In this document: positions 1 to 9,600 of the stretch, piece after piece
Layout: each line of letters begins with the position of its first letter
How positions within the stretch are numbered: the first letter of the stretch is position 1
Origin: a virus
Strand: one strand, 5' to 3'
Length of the DNA: 62,005 nt
Virus record (IMG/VR): IMGVR_UViG_3300044951_001748
Coordinates: 1-62,005 of that record
Made by a program: the position numbers and the translations under genes
Notes under the pieces: model-generated
What the model was told of the DNA's origin: nothing
What the model saw: the letters and a program-made list of their open reading frames with translations, nothing else
Databases searched by the model: none

Positions 1-56
1 AGAGATTAGACTTTGGCTTGTGTTGTCTGTTAAACTCCCGAGAAAAGGATGTTAGC

Positions 57-254
57 ATGGACAACACAGGCGATAATCAACCTATTATTACTTTGCCTGA
101 CTTGCAGGAAATATGTGATATAATCAAGCTGGCCAGTGAGCGCGGCGCTTTTCGCGTGGGTGAATACAGCCAAGTTGGTGCTTGTTTTGACAAGTTGCAA
201 AGTTTCTTAACTCAAGCACATCTCATTACAAATCAAGGAGAAACAAATGTTTGA
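57..254 (+). CDS. Small conserved phage protein, unknown function
   Basis: A 65-residue soluble, acidic protein with no membrane segment. I chose the ATG at 57 because an AAAAGGA ribosome binding site lies just upstream; an in-frame TTG at 18 has none. The central pattern (LQEICDIIKLASERGAF, then VGEYSQVGACFDKL) resembles small proteins I recall from T4-like cyanophages, which carry a similar 'RGAF...VG..yDKl..FL' signature; that is memory, not a search. The gene overlaps the next one by 8 bases, so the two are probably translated together. Function unknown. Confidence 0.7.
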   Translation: MDNTGDNQPIITLPDLQEICDIIKLASERGAFRVGEYSQVGACFDKLQSFLTQAHLITNQGETNV

Positions 255-900
255 AGGCATGTTACGCCATGTGGGCGTAATTAACAATACAGGTAAAAAT
301 GTTGCTGTGGTATTCATGACTTTACCTGACGATGATCAAAACTGCTTGGTGGTGGACATGGATGCACTTCCAGAAATCTTCCAACAAAGTGTGAAAAAGA
401 TTATCGAAAGCAACGAAGCACAGCAAACAGAAAACCTAGGCGATATTTTGGGACGCAGAATGAGTCCTGATGGTAGTAATAGCACAGTGTTGGTAAAGTT
501 GCACCAAGCAGGTCGTTTGCAAAAGCTGCCAGTGGAGTTGATTAGTCTAGTGCCGCGCCGCGGAGTCACTTGGCCACTACGTGATGTGTTGGCTGCCATG
601 AAAGCAAGCCAAAATCCAAAAGTTATTGATACAGATTTGGATCCTGATCAAGCAGAGATTGCACAAGAAGAACTTGTGAAGTTCAATGCATTTGCCAACA
701 ACATTGAAGCCACTGCAAGTGAAGGCACTATGTCCCAAGCACAAGATTTGATACGCATGGCTGAAATGCTGGAAGCTGATGCAGCACAACGCCGTTCACG
801 AGCTTATCAACTTGCCCCGGAACTGGCGCCTAAAAACAAAGCCAAAAGTAAAAACCCTGGATTACCCACAGCGCCGCCTGCTGTTGCAGTGGAACAATAA
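247..900 (+). CDS. Conserved hypothetical phage protein (217 aa)
   Basis: Starts at an ATG with an AAGGAG site eight bases upstream, overlapping the preceding gene. The N-terminal half is mixed alpha/beta (GMLRHVGVINNTGKNVAVVF, followed by a 'LPD..Q.CLVVDMDALP' stretch). The C-terminal third is helical and ends in a low-complexity Lys/Pro/Ala tail. A similar protein occurs in several marine T4-like phages as far as I remember, always unannotated. No catalytic motif is visible. It is the last gene before a strong terminator at 902-927, so this pair forms the end of a plus-strand transcript. Function not assigned. Confidence 0.7.
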   Translation: MFEGMLRHVGVINNTGKNVAVVFMTLPDDDQNCLVVDMDALPEIFQQSVKKIIESNEAQQTENLGDILGRRMSPDGSNSTVLVKLHQAGRLQKLPVELISLVPRRGVTWPLRDVLAAMKASQNPKVIDTDLDPDQAEIAQEELVKFNAFANNIEATASEGTMSQAQDLIRMAEMLEADAAQRRSRAYQLAPELAPKNKAKSKNPGLPTAPPAVAVEQ

Positions 901-901
901 A

Positions 902-927
902 AAAGCCGAGCGCAAGCTCGGCTTTTC
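902..927 (+). terminator. Rho-independent terminator
   Basis: AAGCCGAGC and GCTCGGCTT pair around a GCAA loop and are followed by TT, directly after the stop codon at 900. The A-rich left flank and T-rich right flank make it usable on both strands, so it probably also ends transcripts from thyX on the minus strand. Confidence 0.85.
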
Positions 928-930
928 CAC

Positions 931-1848
931 CTAAAGCCTAAAATCTAAAGTTCGTAAAAACTCTAATAGCTCTTTGGCACTGATGCCATAATGACTGCAA
1001 AGAGTTTTTTCATCACCATGAAATGCAATCATGGCACGCAATGCAGATTTGGCACTGACTTCGTCAAGATTGCTCTGTGCAACAATATCACGTAGCAGTT
1101 GTGTCTCACCTTGACTGAGCTTGCGGCTGCTTTGAACATAGTCTTGGAAAGCCTGATAGGCGATCGGGCAACGTTGCTGGACAAACTGTCCAATAGCTTG
1201 ACCATATTGTTGTATTTCCCACTGAGCATGAGCATCATCGCGCAACATCACATAATGTAGGAGGTTCTTTAAATCAATCTTCCAATACATTTCTGTATAG
1301 TTACTAACTGGCAATACCAATCTAGCTAGTTCACGGCTGAGTGATTGACCACCACTTAGCTCACGCGGCTCAAGAAGTGTTTTGTAAAGTCTGAGACTTT
1401 CAGCTTGATGACGTTGCATTTGTTCCCAAATGTCAGTTTGATCAAAACTCACAAGTGGATCAGCACTGCCTTGTTTGTTGATGTGATCTTGACCTTGCAA
1501 ACGATGCTTCTCGGGAAGATAAAACTCACTGCTCATCTCACTGTATCTACCGCTGTATTCATTTACACTGGCAGTGCGGTGCCTAATATGTTGTCGGGCA
1601 ACAAATATGGGCATTTTGATATGAAACAAAAACTCAACCATTTCAAAAGGTGAGGTATGAGAATTTTTCATGAGATAGCGAATTAATCCAGTGTCTTCTC
1701 TTACTGTTTTTGTTCCAGTTCCGTAACTTACGCGAGCTGCACGGGCAATAAGAGCATCATCACCCATGACGTCTACCAAGCCCACAAATCCTGAATCTAA
1801 TACAGGAATGTAGTTGGCATCATTTAAGATTGCAGATTGTAATGTCAT
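931..1848 (-). CDS. thyX: FAD-dependent thymidylate synthase ThyX
   Basis: ThyX makes dTMP from dUMP using methylene-tetrahydrofolate and FAD/NADPH, supplying thymidine for phage DNA synthesis. The family signature RHRx7S is present (RHRTASVNEYS, residues 89-99), followed by GRYSEM; R-rich substrate-binding segments and the fold-typical 'SFEMVEF'-like stretch near residue 68 are visible. At 305 residues it is longer than most bacterial ThyX (about 220-250), with the extra length in the C-terminal third. The ATG at 1848 has AAGG six bases upstream, but that site lies in the arm of a hairpin (1854-1887), which may limit translation. Many lytic marine phages carry ThyX as an auxiliary nucleotide-metabolism gene. 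Confidence 0.96.
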   Translation of the reverse strand: MTLQSAILNDANYIPVLDSGFVGLVDVMGDDALIARAARVSYGTGTKTVREDTGLIRYLMKNSHTSPFEMVEFLFHIKMPIFVARQHIRHRTASVNEYSGRYSEMSSEFYLPEKHRLQGQDHINKQGSADPLVSFDQTDIWEQMQRHQAESLRLYKTLLEPRELSGGQSLSRELARLVLPVSNYTEMYWKIDLKNLLHYVMLRDDAHAQWEIQQYGQAIGQFVQQRCPIAYQAFQDYVQSSRKLSQGETQLLRDIVAQSNLDEVSAKSALRAMIAFHGDEKTLCSHYGISAKELLEFLRTLDFRL

Positions 1849-1853
1849 AAACT

Positions 1854-1887
1854 ACCTTGAGGTTATTGTTTAATAATAACTCAAGGT
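1854..1887 (-). promoter_or_regulatory. Hairpin covering the thyX ribosome binding site
   Basis: ACCTTGAG (1854-1861) pairs with CTCAAGGT (1880-1887), and TTATT pairs with AATAA inside it, leaving one bulged base and a 7-base loop. On the minus strand the AAGG that serves thyX lies in the downstream arm. The structure could tune translation of thyX or be an operator; no T-run follows, so it does not look like a terminator. Confidence 0.5.
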
Positions 1888-1897
1888 TAGCTGACAG

Positions 1898-2197
1898 TCA
1901 ACTTGTTTTGCTTAGGTCGTTTTCAATATTCTTGACAAGTGCGTTGGCCCAGCGGCTGACATCGCGCTTCATTCTAGTGAAATCCAAGTTGACTTTACAG
2001 TAAACCATTATGGTGTCGTCAGCTGGCTTTTTGTTTTCACTGCGCCAAAGATCAATAAAATCTTTGCCGCTTATTTTGTAAGTATTACCAGATTTAGTTG
2101 TAACGAAAGCATCAACAATGTATTTGGCGGGTGGTTGATCTATCATGACAACATTATCAAAAATGGTGTCCCAAACGGAGTTGTTTTCTTTAGCCAC
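1898..2197 (-). CDS. Hypothetical protein, late-expressed (99 aa)
   Basis: I place the start at the GTG at 2197, because GGAGG lies five bases upstream; an in-frame GTG at 2209 would sit across that site. The product begins MAKENNSVWDTIF and is a small soluble protein ending in a helical segment (SRWANALVKNIENDL). A perfect TATAAATA late promoter (2229-2236, minus strand) is about 30 bases upstream, so it is probably a virion or assembly component, but no family is recognised. Confidence 0.7.
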   Translation of the reverse strand: MAKENNSVWDTIFDNVVMIDQPPAKYIVDAFVTTKSGNTYKISGKDFIDLWRSENKKPADDTIMVYCKVNLDFTRMKRDVSRWANALVKNIENDLSKTS

Positions 2198-2228
2198 GTC
2201 ACCCTCCACAGATTCAATTGTCGCAGTG

Positions 2229-2236
2229 TATTTATA
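2229..2236 (-). promoter_or_regulatory. T4-type late promoter
   Basis: Exact TATAAATA on the minus strand. In T4 this octamer centres near -10 and is recognised by gp55 with gp33/gp45. The expected start is about base 2222, leaving a 25-base leader before the GTG at 2197. Confidence 0.8.
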
Positions 2237-2241
2237 GCGGT

Positions 2242-2457
2242 TTACCTTAAGGTGCTAAATGCCACCAGCCTGGTTGCTGCTACATTTACCTGTTCACCAG
2301 GATCAGCTGCTATTTGCAGTTCATACTGAAACTCACCTGTGCCTGCCGGACCTAAAATAGTAGCAGCTTGATTTCCATTAACTGTGATGTTGCTTACTGT
2401 AGCAACCACATTTGTTGTTAATGGTGTATATTGTCGAATTCTAAGATATAGCGCCAT
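2242..2457 (-). CDS. Small structural-type protein (71 aa)
   Basis: Beta-rich, Thr/Val/Ala-rich short protein (for example TTNVVATVSNITVNG) with a good GAGG site before the ATG at 2457. It is the last gene of the fibre operon and overlaps nothing. Composition fits a small fibre-tip or decoration protein or a single immunoglobulin-like domain, but there is no recognisable family. Confidence 0.65.
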   Translation of the reverse strand: MALYLRIRQYTPLTTNVVATVSNITVNGNQAATILGPAGTGEFQYELQIAADPGEQVNVAATRLVAFSTLR

Positions 2458-2480
2458 GGTTTACCTCAAAGTTTTGATTA

Positions 2481-2963
2481 TTATACATTGGTTGATACCC
2501 CTCCTCCGCCCTGGTTGCCACCCTCTTGACCTGGAGTGTAAAAATCTTGCCCGCTGGTGCCTGTGCCACTTGGAGGTGTTACACTGCCGCCACCTACAAC
2601 AAGATTTGGGCTGAACAAGTTTGAACTAAAGCTGACAAAGTGGCTTGTAGTTGCAGTTGCAACTATGTTAACCGTGCCAATAGTTGTCCAATTCCAACTA
2701 CCACTACCAGTGAAGTTAACTAGTTCGATAAAATCAGCTGAGCTTTGTAGCGTTACTGGCAATGTGGGATAGCTAGGCGCAGTGAAAAGATTGGGCTCAT
2801 ATGTGTATCTAGGAACTACTACATTTATATTACCACCGGGACTATTGGCAATAGTCACTTCAACCCAAGTTATATTGGGATTGAACTTACCTGTGGGGTT
2901 GCTAGCAGTAGTTTCTTGAACTACACCATTGCCGGAACCAGAAAGACGTGCCCATTTGCTCAT
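2481..2963 (-). CDS. Putative tail fibre-associated protein (160 aa)
   Basis: Begins MSKWARLSGSGNGVVQET, a start seen in accessory tail proteins, and continues as a beta-sandwich-like, Ser/Thr/Asn-rich protein. The last 40 residues are Gly/Pro/Ser-rich (GGGSVTPPSGTGTSGQ). GGAG is ten bases before the ATG, inside the end of the preceding fibre gene, so the two genes are translationally coupled. No enzymatic motif. A role at the distal tail is inferred from position only. Confidence 0.7.
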   Translation of the reverse strand: MSKWARLSGSGNGVVQETTASNPTGKFNPNITWVEVTIANSPGGNINVVVPRYTYEPNLFTAPSYPTLPVTLQSSADFIELVNFTGSGSWNWTTIGTVNIVATATTSHFVSFSSNLFSPNLVVGGGSVTPPSGTGTSGQDFYTPGQEGGNQGGGGVSTNV

Positions 2964-2964
2964 G

Positions 2965-4428
2965 TTAATACTCCACCACTACCAAACCGTTTGCCCCGGT
3001 GCCGCCATAGCCATCATTTACACCGCCACTGCCACCGCCTCCAGGACTACTACCATTATGGCCACTACCTGCAGGAGCGCCACCACCACCTTGGGCTCCT
3101 GTGCCACCTGCTCCACCAAGACCGCTAAAGCCCACACAAAATCCACCATGCCCAGTCCCACCAAATATTACCAGTGCATTGCCATATCCGCGACCACCTA
3201 CACCACCAACACTGCTTTCACCTAATAAAGTTCCAAAGCCGCCAACACCACCTGTAGCACTAACGTATGCGCCAAAACTACTGCTACCGCCACTGCCACC
3301 GTTGTTTGTGCTGGCACTAACACTGCTGTTTCCGCCGCCCACGCCGCCTACACCCACAGTTATTGTTATTGAACTACCTGGAGTAACGGAAACTATTTGT
3401 TCAGCGTAGCCACCTCCACCGCCGCCGCCGCTTGCACCTTGCTCGTGGTTACCACCTCCACCGCCGCCAGCACCCCATACGCGAGCCTTTACATGGCTCA
3501 CATTCAAGGGCACATTCCAAGTGGTTGATGCAGAAATAACATTGGCGCTTGTAAACGTAGCGTATCGTTGCACACTGCCATCAGCAAATACCAAAGCAGC
3601 TTGAGGATTGTTTAGCTTTACATTGCCTTGGCTGTTGATAGTCACAGCAGCATTGTTGGTATTAGTTACAAAATTAATATCAGTTATTACATTTGCTGAA
3701 CGATTTACTTCCAGCCATGTACGAGCATTGGTATTTGTATCATCAGTAATATACTCAACTAAACTGTTGGTGTCTGCTGCGCGCCACCACCATTTTTGAT
3801 TTAACGGTGCTGATGTAACTTGATATCCCTGATAAACTGCATTTGTTCCTTGGCTGGTTATCAAACTACCAAAACTTGCTGAGTTAGCAACTGTAAGGTA
3901 TCTGCCCACTGTGGCATCTTGATACACATAGGCATCTGCTGTGTGTAGTTGTGATAACTGATATGCAGCACTTCCCACTGAATATACTTGATTAGCATAC
4001 GGAATGTTGTTTTGAGTGCTGGTCCAATATTCATAACCCGGAGGACCAATCCAACGCCATGCTCCGTTGGCATATATGTTTAACTGAGGGGGATTGTGAC
4101 TTGTATCCCACCACAAACTACCGTCTACTGGATTAGCTGGTTGCAGTCCTGTAATAGGAATGCTGCTGCCACTTATCCACTGAATGCCATTGTAAATCTT
4201 TAACAAGCTGCTGCCAGTATCCCACCATAACTGTCCCTCAACTGGAACATCCGGGGGTGTGGAACGTGCAAAATGCTGCATGAGCCAAAGTAGATCTTGG
4301 TTTATAGCTGTGCCATAGCTTTGATAACCACGACCAGGAAGCTCCAAGCTACTGCTAGTGGTATTTAGATAGTTGTCGGGAATAGTTACAAACTGTGTTC
4401 CGTCGTAGTTTGAGATATTTAAAACCAT
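2965..4428 (-). CDS. Tail fibre/adhesin with poly-glycine tip (487 aa)
   Basis: Residues 1-130 hold an N-terminal module shared with the next fibre and with the one at 43969: a TTSSSLELPGRGYQSYG stretch, LLWLMQHFA, then two copies of a 'G.LWWDT...L.iYnG..W' repeat. A middle domain follows. After an 'ADGSVQRYATF' link, residues from about 315 form an extreme glycine-rich domain (runs such as GGGGGGNHEQGASGG and GGGGSGGVNDGYGG). Such poly-Gly segments form the receptor-binding tip of gp38-type adhesins in T-even phages. By analogy this is the host-recognition tip. AAGGATAA precedes the ATG at 4428. Confidence 0.82.
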   Translation of the reverse strand: MVLNISNYDGTQFVTIPDNYLNTTSSSLELPGRGYQSYGTAINQDLLWLMQHFARSTPPDVPVEGQLWWDTGSSLLKIYNGIQWISGSSIPITGLQPANPVDGSLWWDTSHNPPQLNIYANGAWRWIGPPGYEYWTSTQNNIPYANQVYSVGSAAYQLSQLHTADAYVYQDATVGRYLTVANSASFGSLITSQGTNAVYQGYQVTSAPLNQKWWWRAADTNSLVEYITDDTNTNARTWLEVNRSANVITDINFVTNTNNAAVTINSQGNVKLNNPQAALVFADGSVQRYATFTSANVISASTTWNVPLNVSHVKARVWGAGGGGGGNHEQGASGGGGGGGYAEQIVSVTPGSSITITVGVGGVGGGNSSVSASTNNGGSGGSSSFGAYVSATGGVGGFGTLLGESSVGGVGGRGYGNALVIFGGTGHGGFCVGFSGLGGAGGTGAQGGGGAPAGSGHNGSSPGGGGSGGVNDGYGGTGANGLVVVEY

Positions 4429-4438
4429 TAGTTTATCC

Positions 4439-5851
4439 TTAATACCCCACTGCTGTCCAACTATACCCCAAAGATCCTGCTACCCAACTACTGCCTGACC
4501 ATTTAACACCCCAAATGTCAAACGCCGCTGTGGTGCGATTGTTTGTGCCATATATAGTAGGACCGTAAGCAGGACCGGGCAACCATCCAGCTGCCGCAGC
4601 TTCTGTTACTGTTACAGTGTAGTTAGTTGTTGTAAATGCAGTAGGTAACGTAACTGTTTGGTTAACTGTACCTGGAGTTGTGCCAATTCCCCATTGAATA
4701 ATAATCCCACTTGGTAGTTTTTGGTAGCCTGATGCGGATTTTTGACTTGTGCCAGCTGTATCTTGGCTGGTTCCGTCCTGAAATACCAAATGTCCACTGG
4801 GTATGCTGACATTTCCCTGCGCATCAGCACTGAGTGCAGCAGTTTGGTTGTCTGTATATATTGTTACGTTGTTTACTGTGTTAGCAGTCCTCAACACTTG
4901 TAACCAATATGTTGCACTGTTGTTGGCATCATTAGCTAGGAACTCAGTTAATGAACCGTTGGTTTCCACCCCGCGCCCATACATTCTGTTATTAGCTGAT
5001 GCTGAATCATTTCTCAGATACTGATAAACAGGTCCGTTATATTGATTGAAAGTTGCTGCACCAAATCGCGAAATACCATCAACGTCCAAGTTAAAACCAC
5101 CAGCAGGTGATTTACCAACACCCAGTTGGCTAGCTGCTACTGTGACTCCGTTTAGCAAACTGGTCCCTGACACTGTTAAAGCAGCAGCAATCAAGTTTCC
5201 TTGCACAAGTAAGTTGCTTGATGCTGTGATATTCACAGCCGATAAACTTGAGGCAACTGTGACCACATTGGCTGTGACAGTTTGCAAGTTGCTGGTTCCA
5301 GTGGCTAGTAAACCACCAGTGTTTGTTTGATTGGCAGTTACAACACCCGTAGCATCAAGATTTACTGTGTAAACCGTGCTAAATCTATTCGTAGCATTGC
5401 CCAGCATGCGCACATTGTTGCTGTCGGGGGCATTGTTTTTTGTTGACAACCAAGCTGCGGTTTTTTCCACAGGCGCCACCACAGTCCAGGACAGGGCATT
5501 CCAAACGCTTAATACAAGATTGGTTGTATCCCACCAAAATGTGCCCACAACTGGATTAGCAGGTGCGTTGCCAGCAGCAACAATGCTACCACTTGCAATC
5601 CACCCTGTGCCACTATACATCTTGAGTATATTGCCAGTTGTATCCAACCAAATTTGACCTTTGATGGCATGATCTGGTGCAGCGTCTCTAGCAAAATGCT
5701 GCATGATCCAAACAAGATTATCTAAAACATGACTGCCATAGTTTTGGTAGCCAGTTCCAGGTAATTCCAAAGTGCTGCTAGTAGTGTCAATGCTTTTATC
5801 GGGAATGGTAGCTAAAACATTTCCATTGAAGTTTTTAATTTGCGTTGCCAT
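4439..5851 (-). CDS. Tail fibre with gp53-like C-terminal domain (470 aa)
   Basis: The N-terminal 110 residues match the shared module (TTSSTLELPGTGYQNYG, LVWIMQHFA, GQIWLDT...LKMYSGTGW). The centre is a long Ala/Thr/Asn/Val-rich beta-helix-like shaft. Residues from about 370 (SGYQKLPSGIIIQWG, then VTLPTAFTTTNYTVTV) match the tail-fibre C-terminal domain typified by gp53-like proteins, which forms a trimeric beta-sandwich tip. It is probably a second receptor-binding protein next to the poly-Gly adhesin; having both may broaden host range. Confidence 0.85.
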   Translation of the reverse strand: MATQIKNFNGNVLATIPDKSIDTTSSTLELPGTGYQNYGSHVLDNLVWIMQHFARDAAPDHAIKGQIWLDTTGNILKMYSGTGWIASGSIVAAGNAPANPVVGTFWWDTTNLVLSVWNALSWTVVAPVEKTAAWLSTKNNAPDSNNVRMLGNATNRFSTVYTVNLDATGVVTANQTNTGGLLATGTSNLQTVTANVVTVASSLSAVNITASSNLLVQGNLIAAALTVSGTSLLNGVTVAASQLGVGKSPAGGFNLDVDGISRFGAATFNQYNGPVYQYLRNDSASANNRMYGRGVETNGSLTEFLANDANNSATYWLQVLRTANTVNNVTIYTDNQTAALSADAQGNVSIPSGHLVFQDGTSQDTAGTSQKSASGYQKLPSGIIIQWGIGTTPGTVNQTVTLPTAFTTTNYTVTVTEAAAAGWLPGPAYGPTIYGTNNRTTAAFDIWGVKWSGSSWVAGSLGYSWTAVGY

Positions 5852-5871
5852 GTGTTGTACTTGATCCTATC

Positions 5872-6462
5872 TTATGCCATTTGCAAGCGCAGTGTATAGA
5901 CGATTTCAATTTGTCTGTTAAGACTTTTTTGTATGGGGCTGAATACAGCATGTGTCATCAACAAGCCAGTATTGGGACCGCTTTCACTGTAAGCACGCAA
6001 GCCCAGTTCATTAAACACAAAGTCTGTTGTAAAGTCATTTGTGGTATCAAATGCATCTTGTCCGGCAGGTTCACCTAAGTCCAAGGTGCAAGTGACAACA
6101 ACATCGCTGTAATATGTGCCGGTAACGTGAGCAACGGCTGTGAGATTTTTGCTGGGATCAAGATCCAAGCTGCTTTTGTTGTTTACTACTTTATACCAAG
6201 TTTGATTATATAAACTGGCACTTTGGCCCACAATGTTGGGCGGTTTATAACTGATAACACCAGTGCCGCTAACAGTTGCGCCGCCGTTGCCAAATACCAT
6301 TTCCTGTATCCAGCCACGGCTTTCATTAGCCAGGGTATTTGCCAAACTCAAACTGAAGTTTTCCCAATTGATGGCATTGTGCGTGTCTGCTAAAACATCA
6401 CCAGTTAGACAATCTTTAATTAAAACGTGACCAGTCACACTGGGCGAGATATTTTCATTCAT
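5872..6462 (-). CDS. Virion structural protein (196 aa)
   Basis: Medium-length beta-rich protein: an N-terminal 'TGHVLIKDCLTGDVL' segment, then FSLSLANTLANESRGWIQEM and GNGGATVSGTG. Similar proteins lie downstream of gp6 in marine T4-like phages and are detected in virions as far as I recall. It follows the 52-residue ORF closely, with its CCAGG site at that ORF's stop codon. Probably links baseplate and fibres, an inference from position. Confidence 0.7.
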   Translation of the reverse strand: MNENISPSVTGHVLIKDCLTGDVLADTHNAINWENFSLSLANTLANESRGWIQEMVFGNGGATVSGTGVISYKPPNIVGQSASLYNQTWYKVVNNKSSLDLDPSKNLTAVAHVTGTYYSDVVVTCTLDLGEPAGQDAFDTTNDFTTDFVFNELGLRAYSESGPNTGLLMTHAVFSPIQKSLNRQIEIVYTLRLQMA

Positions 6463-6469
6463 TGCTGGG

Positions 6470-6628
6470 TTAACCTGGAATTTTTGCTATTTGTTTTTGA
6501 GTTTCAGGATCACGTATAACGATACTACCATACACCCACAGGGGGCAGGTCTCATCACTGGATTTATTGCTATCATTATTTAATTCCATGATGTTATTTA
6601 GTGTGATTTCAGGCTGTTGGTTTGGCAT
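6470..6628 (-). CDS. Small protein (52 aa) between giant protein and structural protein
   Basis: The ATG at 6628 has a strong AGGAGAG site ten bases upstream and lies four bases after the stop of the giant gene, so the gene is real although very short. The C-terminal half (VYGSIVIRDPETQKQIAK) resembles the N-terminus of the following 196-residue protein (VTGHVLIKDCLTGDVLAD), suggesting a partial duplication. No known function. Confidence 0.65.
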   Translation of the reverse strand: MPNQQPEITLNNIMELNNDSNKSSDETCPLWVYGSIVIRDPETQKQIAKIPG

Positions 6629-6632
6629 GTTG

Positions 6633-9600
6633 TTATAAACTCTCCTGTTGTCCGCGTCCGTCATATACTGCTGTGCCTTGAGCATGACTGATTTGTGTTG
6701 CTATTGCATCTTGTAGCAAGGTTGTAAATCTAACATTGAAGCTGCCCAACACAGGTGCAACATTGAATACAACATTACTGCCTACAACAGTGTAATCTTG
6801 TCCTGCTGCTTGTATATTGCCGTTGTTCCAAACACTGAGTCGGGTTGTGCCATTGCTCAGGGCAAATGTATTTGCAACTCCTGTGCCATTTGCAAACGAA
6901 CTTTGGTAAGTCTGTCTTGGCAAACCACTTGTAGCACGATAGTTTCTCCAAATATTACGTAGTATTGCGCGATTGGGATAAGTGATAGTTGGTGTGTAAT
7001 CTATTTGCCACCATGCTATTAACTCATCTTGAATCCAAACATACCCGGGTTGAGGACCTTGAGGCATGGTAAGCACTGTGTAATCTGCAATGTCTAGGTA
7101 ATCACTTGTTGCGTAAACTGTTTGCAACACTGTTGTGGCGGTGGCGAGATTTTTAGTTATTTCCACACCTGCGTTTACCAACACTCGTGTTGTGGATTCC
7201 GTTTGATCTTGCAAGCCCTGCGCATAGTAAACAGCTACAGGATTTCCTGGATTACTTGAGAACACCAAGGTGTTTCCAGAAATCACAAAGTCATTGCCAG
7301 TTACTGCCAGTTGTCCAGCATGGTAAACTTGCAGAGATTCAATATTCAGAGGTGTTTGCGCCAAATGATATGTGTTACCTGTGCTTGTAAACTGTTCTAA
7401 CTGCCAGTTGTAACTGGGATCTTGAGTCCAAGTTAACACACGCAAGGTATCTGAGTTATTGATAAATCCTGCACTGTTGCCTTGTCCAGTTGTGCTCCAG
7501 GGCAGTGCAGGATTGTTCAATATAACTAGATCATTGCCTTGTATTTTCCAATCATAACCATAACTGTCATTTACATAAACTATTTCAATAACATCATTTA
7601 TGTTCAAGGTAGATGTTATCGTTACAGTGTTAGTTGCACTGTCTACACTATATTCACCTTCAGGTTCCAATTGCCTTTGTTGTTGATACACAGCAAAATA
7701 ATCAGTAAACACCGGATCAACATAAGGTATAGTAAGTGCATATGTTTGGATTGCAGTGTTAGTAATGGCAATAACCTGCCGGGGCGGAGCCGGCATCACA
7801 CGCTGGGAAGTCAAGTTAAACACTTGCACACTTGCATAAGGGCTTCTGCTAGCCCCGGGAGGTCTGTCAAGTGTATAAGATGTGCTAGCTGTTATAGGAA
7901 TATCTTGTTGATGGGGTTGACTCCAATAAGCTGTTTGAAAAACATCAACAACCACTTGTGCTCCAGTAGCAGGAGTTGGTGTCAAAACCACATTGGTTCC
8001 AGATACTGTAATGTTTGCAGAGGGATAGGTATTGCCATCCACTGTGGCTCTAACCCAGCTGGCGCTGCCAATAGCCACAGTAGTAGCAAAACTGTTAGAA
8101 ATACCATCAGCTATTGTGATACCATGATGTTGTCGTGTATCAAAAAGCACATTAAAGCTTGCAAGATTGCCAACATGAGGAGTATTCTCTCTGTCAGTGT
8201 CTTTAACAGGCAGTGAAGGTTTCACCAGCCAAATGCCGGGGTTGGATATTGATACGTTTGCTACACCCCACATGTTGCTTGTGTCAATAGTTGCATTGAC
8301 GCCCAGGCCATTTGTGGTCCATGTAGTGGCTGGTGGAATACTGGTATAATATCCCGGGGTTACAAACTCTACCTCAAGAACATTACCTTGCACAGTTGTA
8401 TTGGTAACTTGCCATATTGCAGGAGCTGGAGTGGAAACATCATGCCAAATCAAATCACCAACTACATAGTTGTTTCCAGAGTTTTGTATTTGAGTATTTT
8501 GTGCTGCTACTGCTGTAACTGTGAGACGGCAATCAATATTGGGATCAATCTCTTGTAGATAGATTATGTTGCCGGAAAAATATCCTGATCCAGGATTATC
8601 AATCTTTACACTGCGAGTAGTGATTCCAGCACCTGTTCCCCCAAAACTCCATGTAACAAGTTGTTCGTTTGCAACTGGAGGATTGACAAAAACAAAATTA
8701 CCAGTTGCATAGTTGACGAAAAAGTCCTGTTCCACAGTCAACAAGTTACCAGCTTGCCAAGCAATGACCGATGAGTTGTTAATGGGAACTACGCCCAAGT
8801 TGTAATGAACTACAGCACTGTTTGTTGTGTAAATCTTGTTGGCAACAGTAAATCCATCCTGCTGTTGCTGGAATATATTAAACTTTTGACTTTCTGGTAT
8901 TCTAACCACAGCTAGTTCGGGAGGACGATTGTCATTTACATCTGGCTGTAGGAAGTTGTATCCGTCGTAAACAGTGTCATATTCACCAAGTGGTGCTGCA
9001 TTAAATGTTTGTCCATGGAACAACACATATACTTTGTTGGTTGTAGGTGCAGTGAGTTCCAAATGTCTGCCGCCCCATTGTGGAAGCACACTTGCACCTG
9101 TTCCTGTTACACCAGTATAGGGCTTGGGTATTAACGCAACAGGAGTTAGTGGGCAAATGTCCCATGCTCCAGGGTCAACTACAGTTAAAGTTAAAATCCC
9201 ACCTGTGCCATTTACTGTGGCAACTTCCAGTTCTGCAGGAACAAGATTTGTTCCTCCAGTCACCCACAATCTATTACCCACAGCATAACCCAAGCCAGGA
9301 TCAACTGGTTGCGCTTGAGTTACCCAGTTGGGTATTATCCAATCTTGACCATATACACCTATTGCACTGTCAATCCACACCACAGTCTGACTGGGACCTT
9401 GTGGAATATAACTCAAGTTAAAACTGCTGCTACCGCCAGCTTCAGGAGTGAATATATCGTATTCAGGTATTTCACCACCGCTGATGATTACATCAAGATA
9501 ATCATAAATGCTGTCGCTGTTGCTGTCCCAACCTGTGTAATGATTCCAAGGAGTTGAGTTCCAACCTTCACCCCAGTTCAAGGGCAGTGAGTCCAGTATT

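Noticed and set aside
2916-3409. Plus-strand ORFs rich in Pro/Thr/His
   Set aside because: Mirror image of the poly-Gly coding region of the minus-strand adhesin.
7539-8216. 225-codon plus-strand ORF, Cys/Ser-rich
   Set aside because: Shadow of the giant minus-strand protein; random-like composition.
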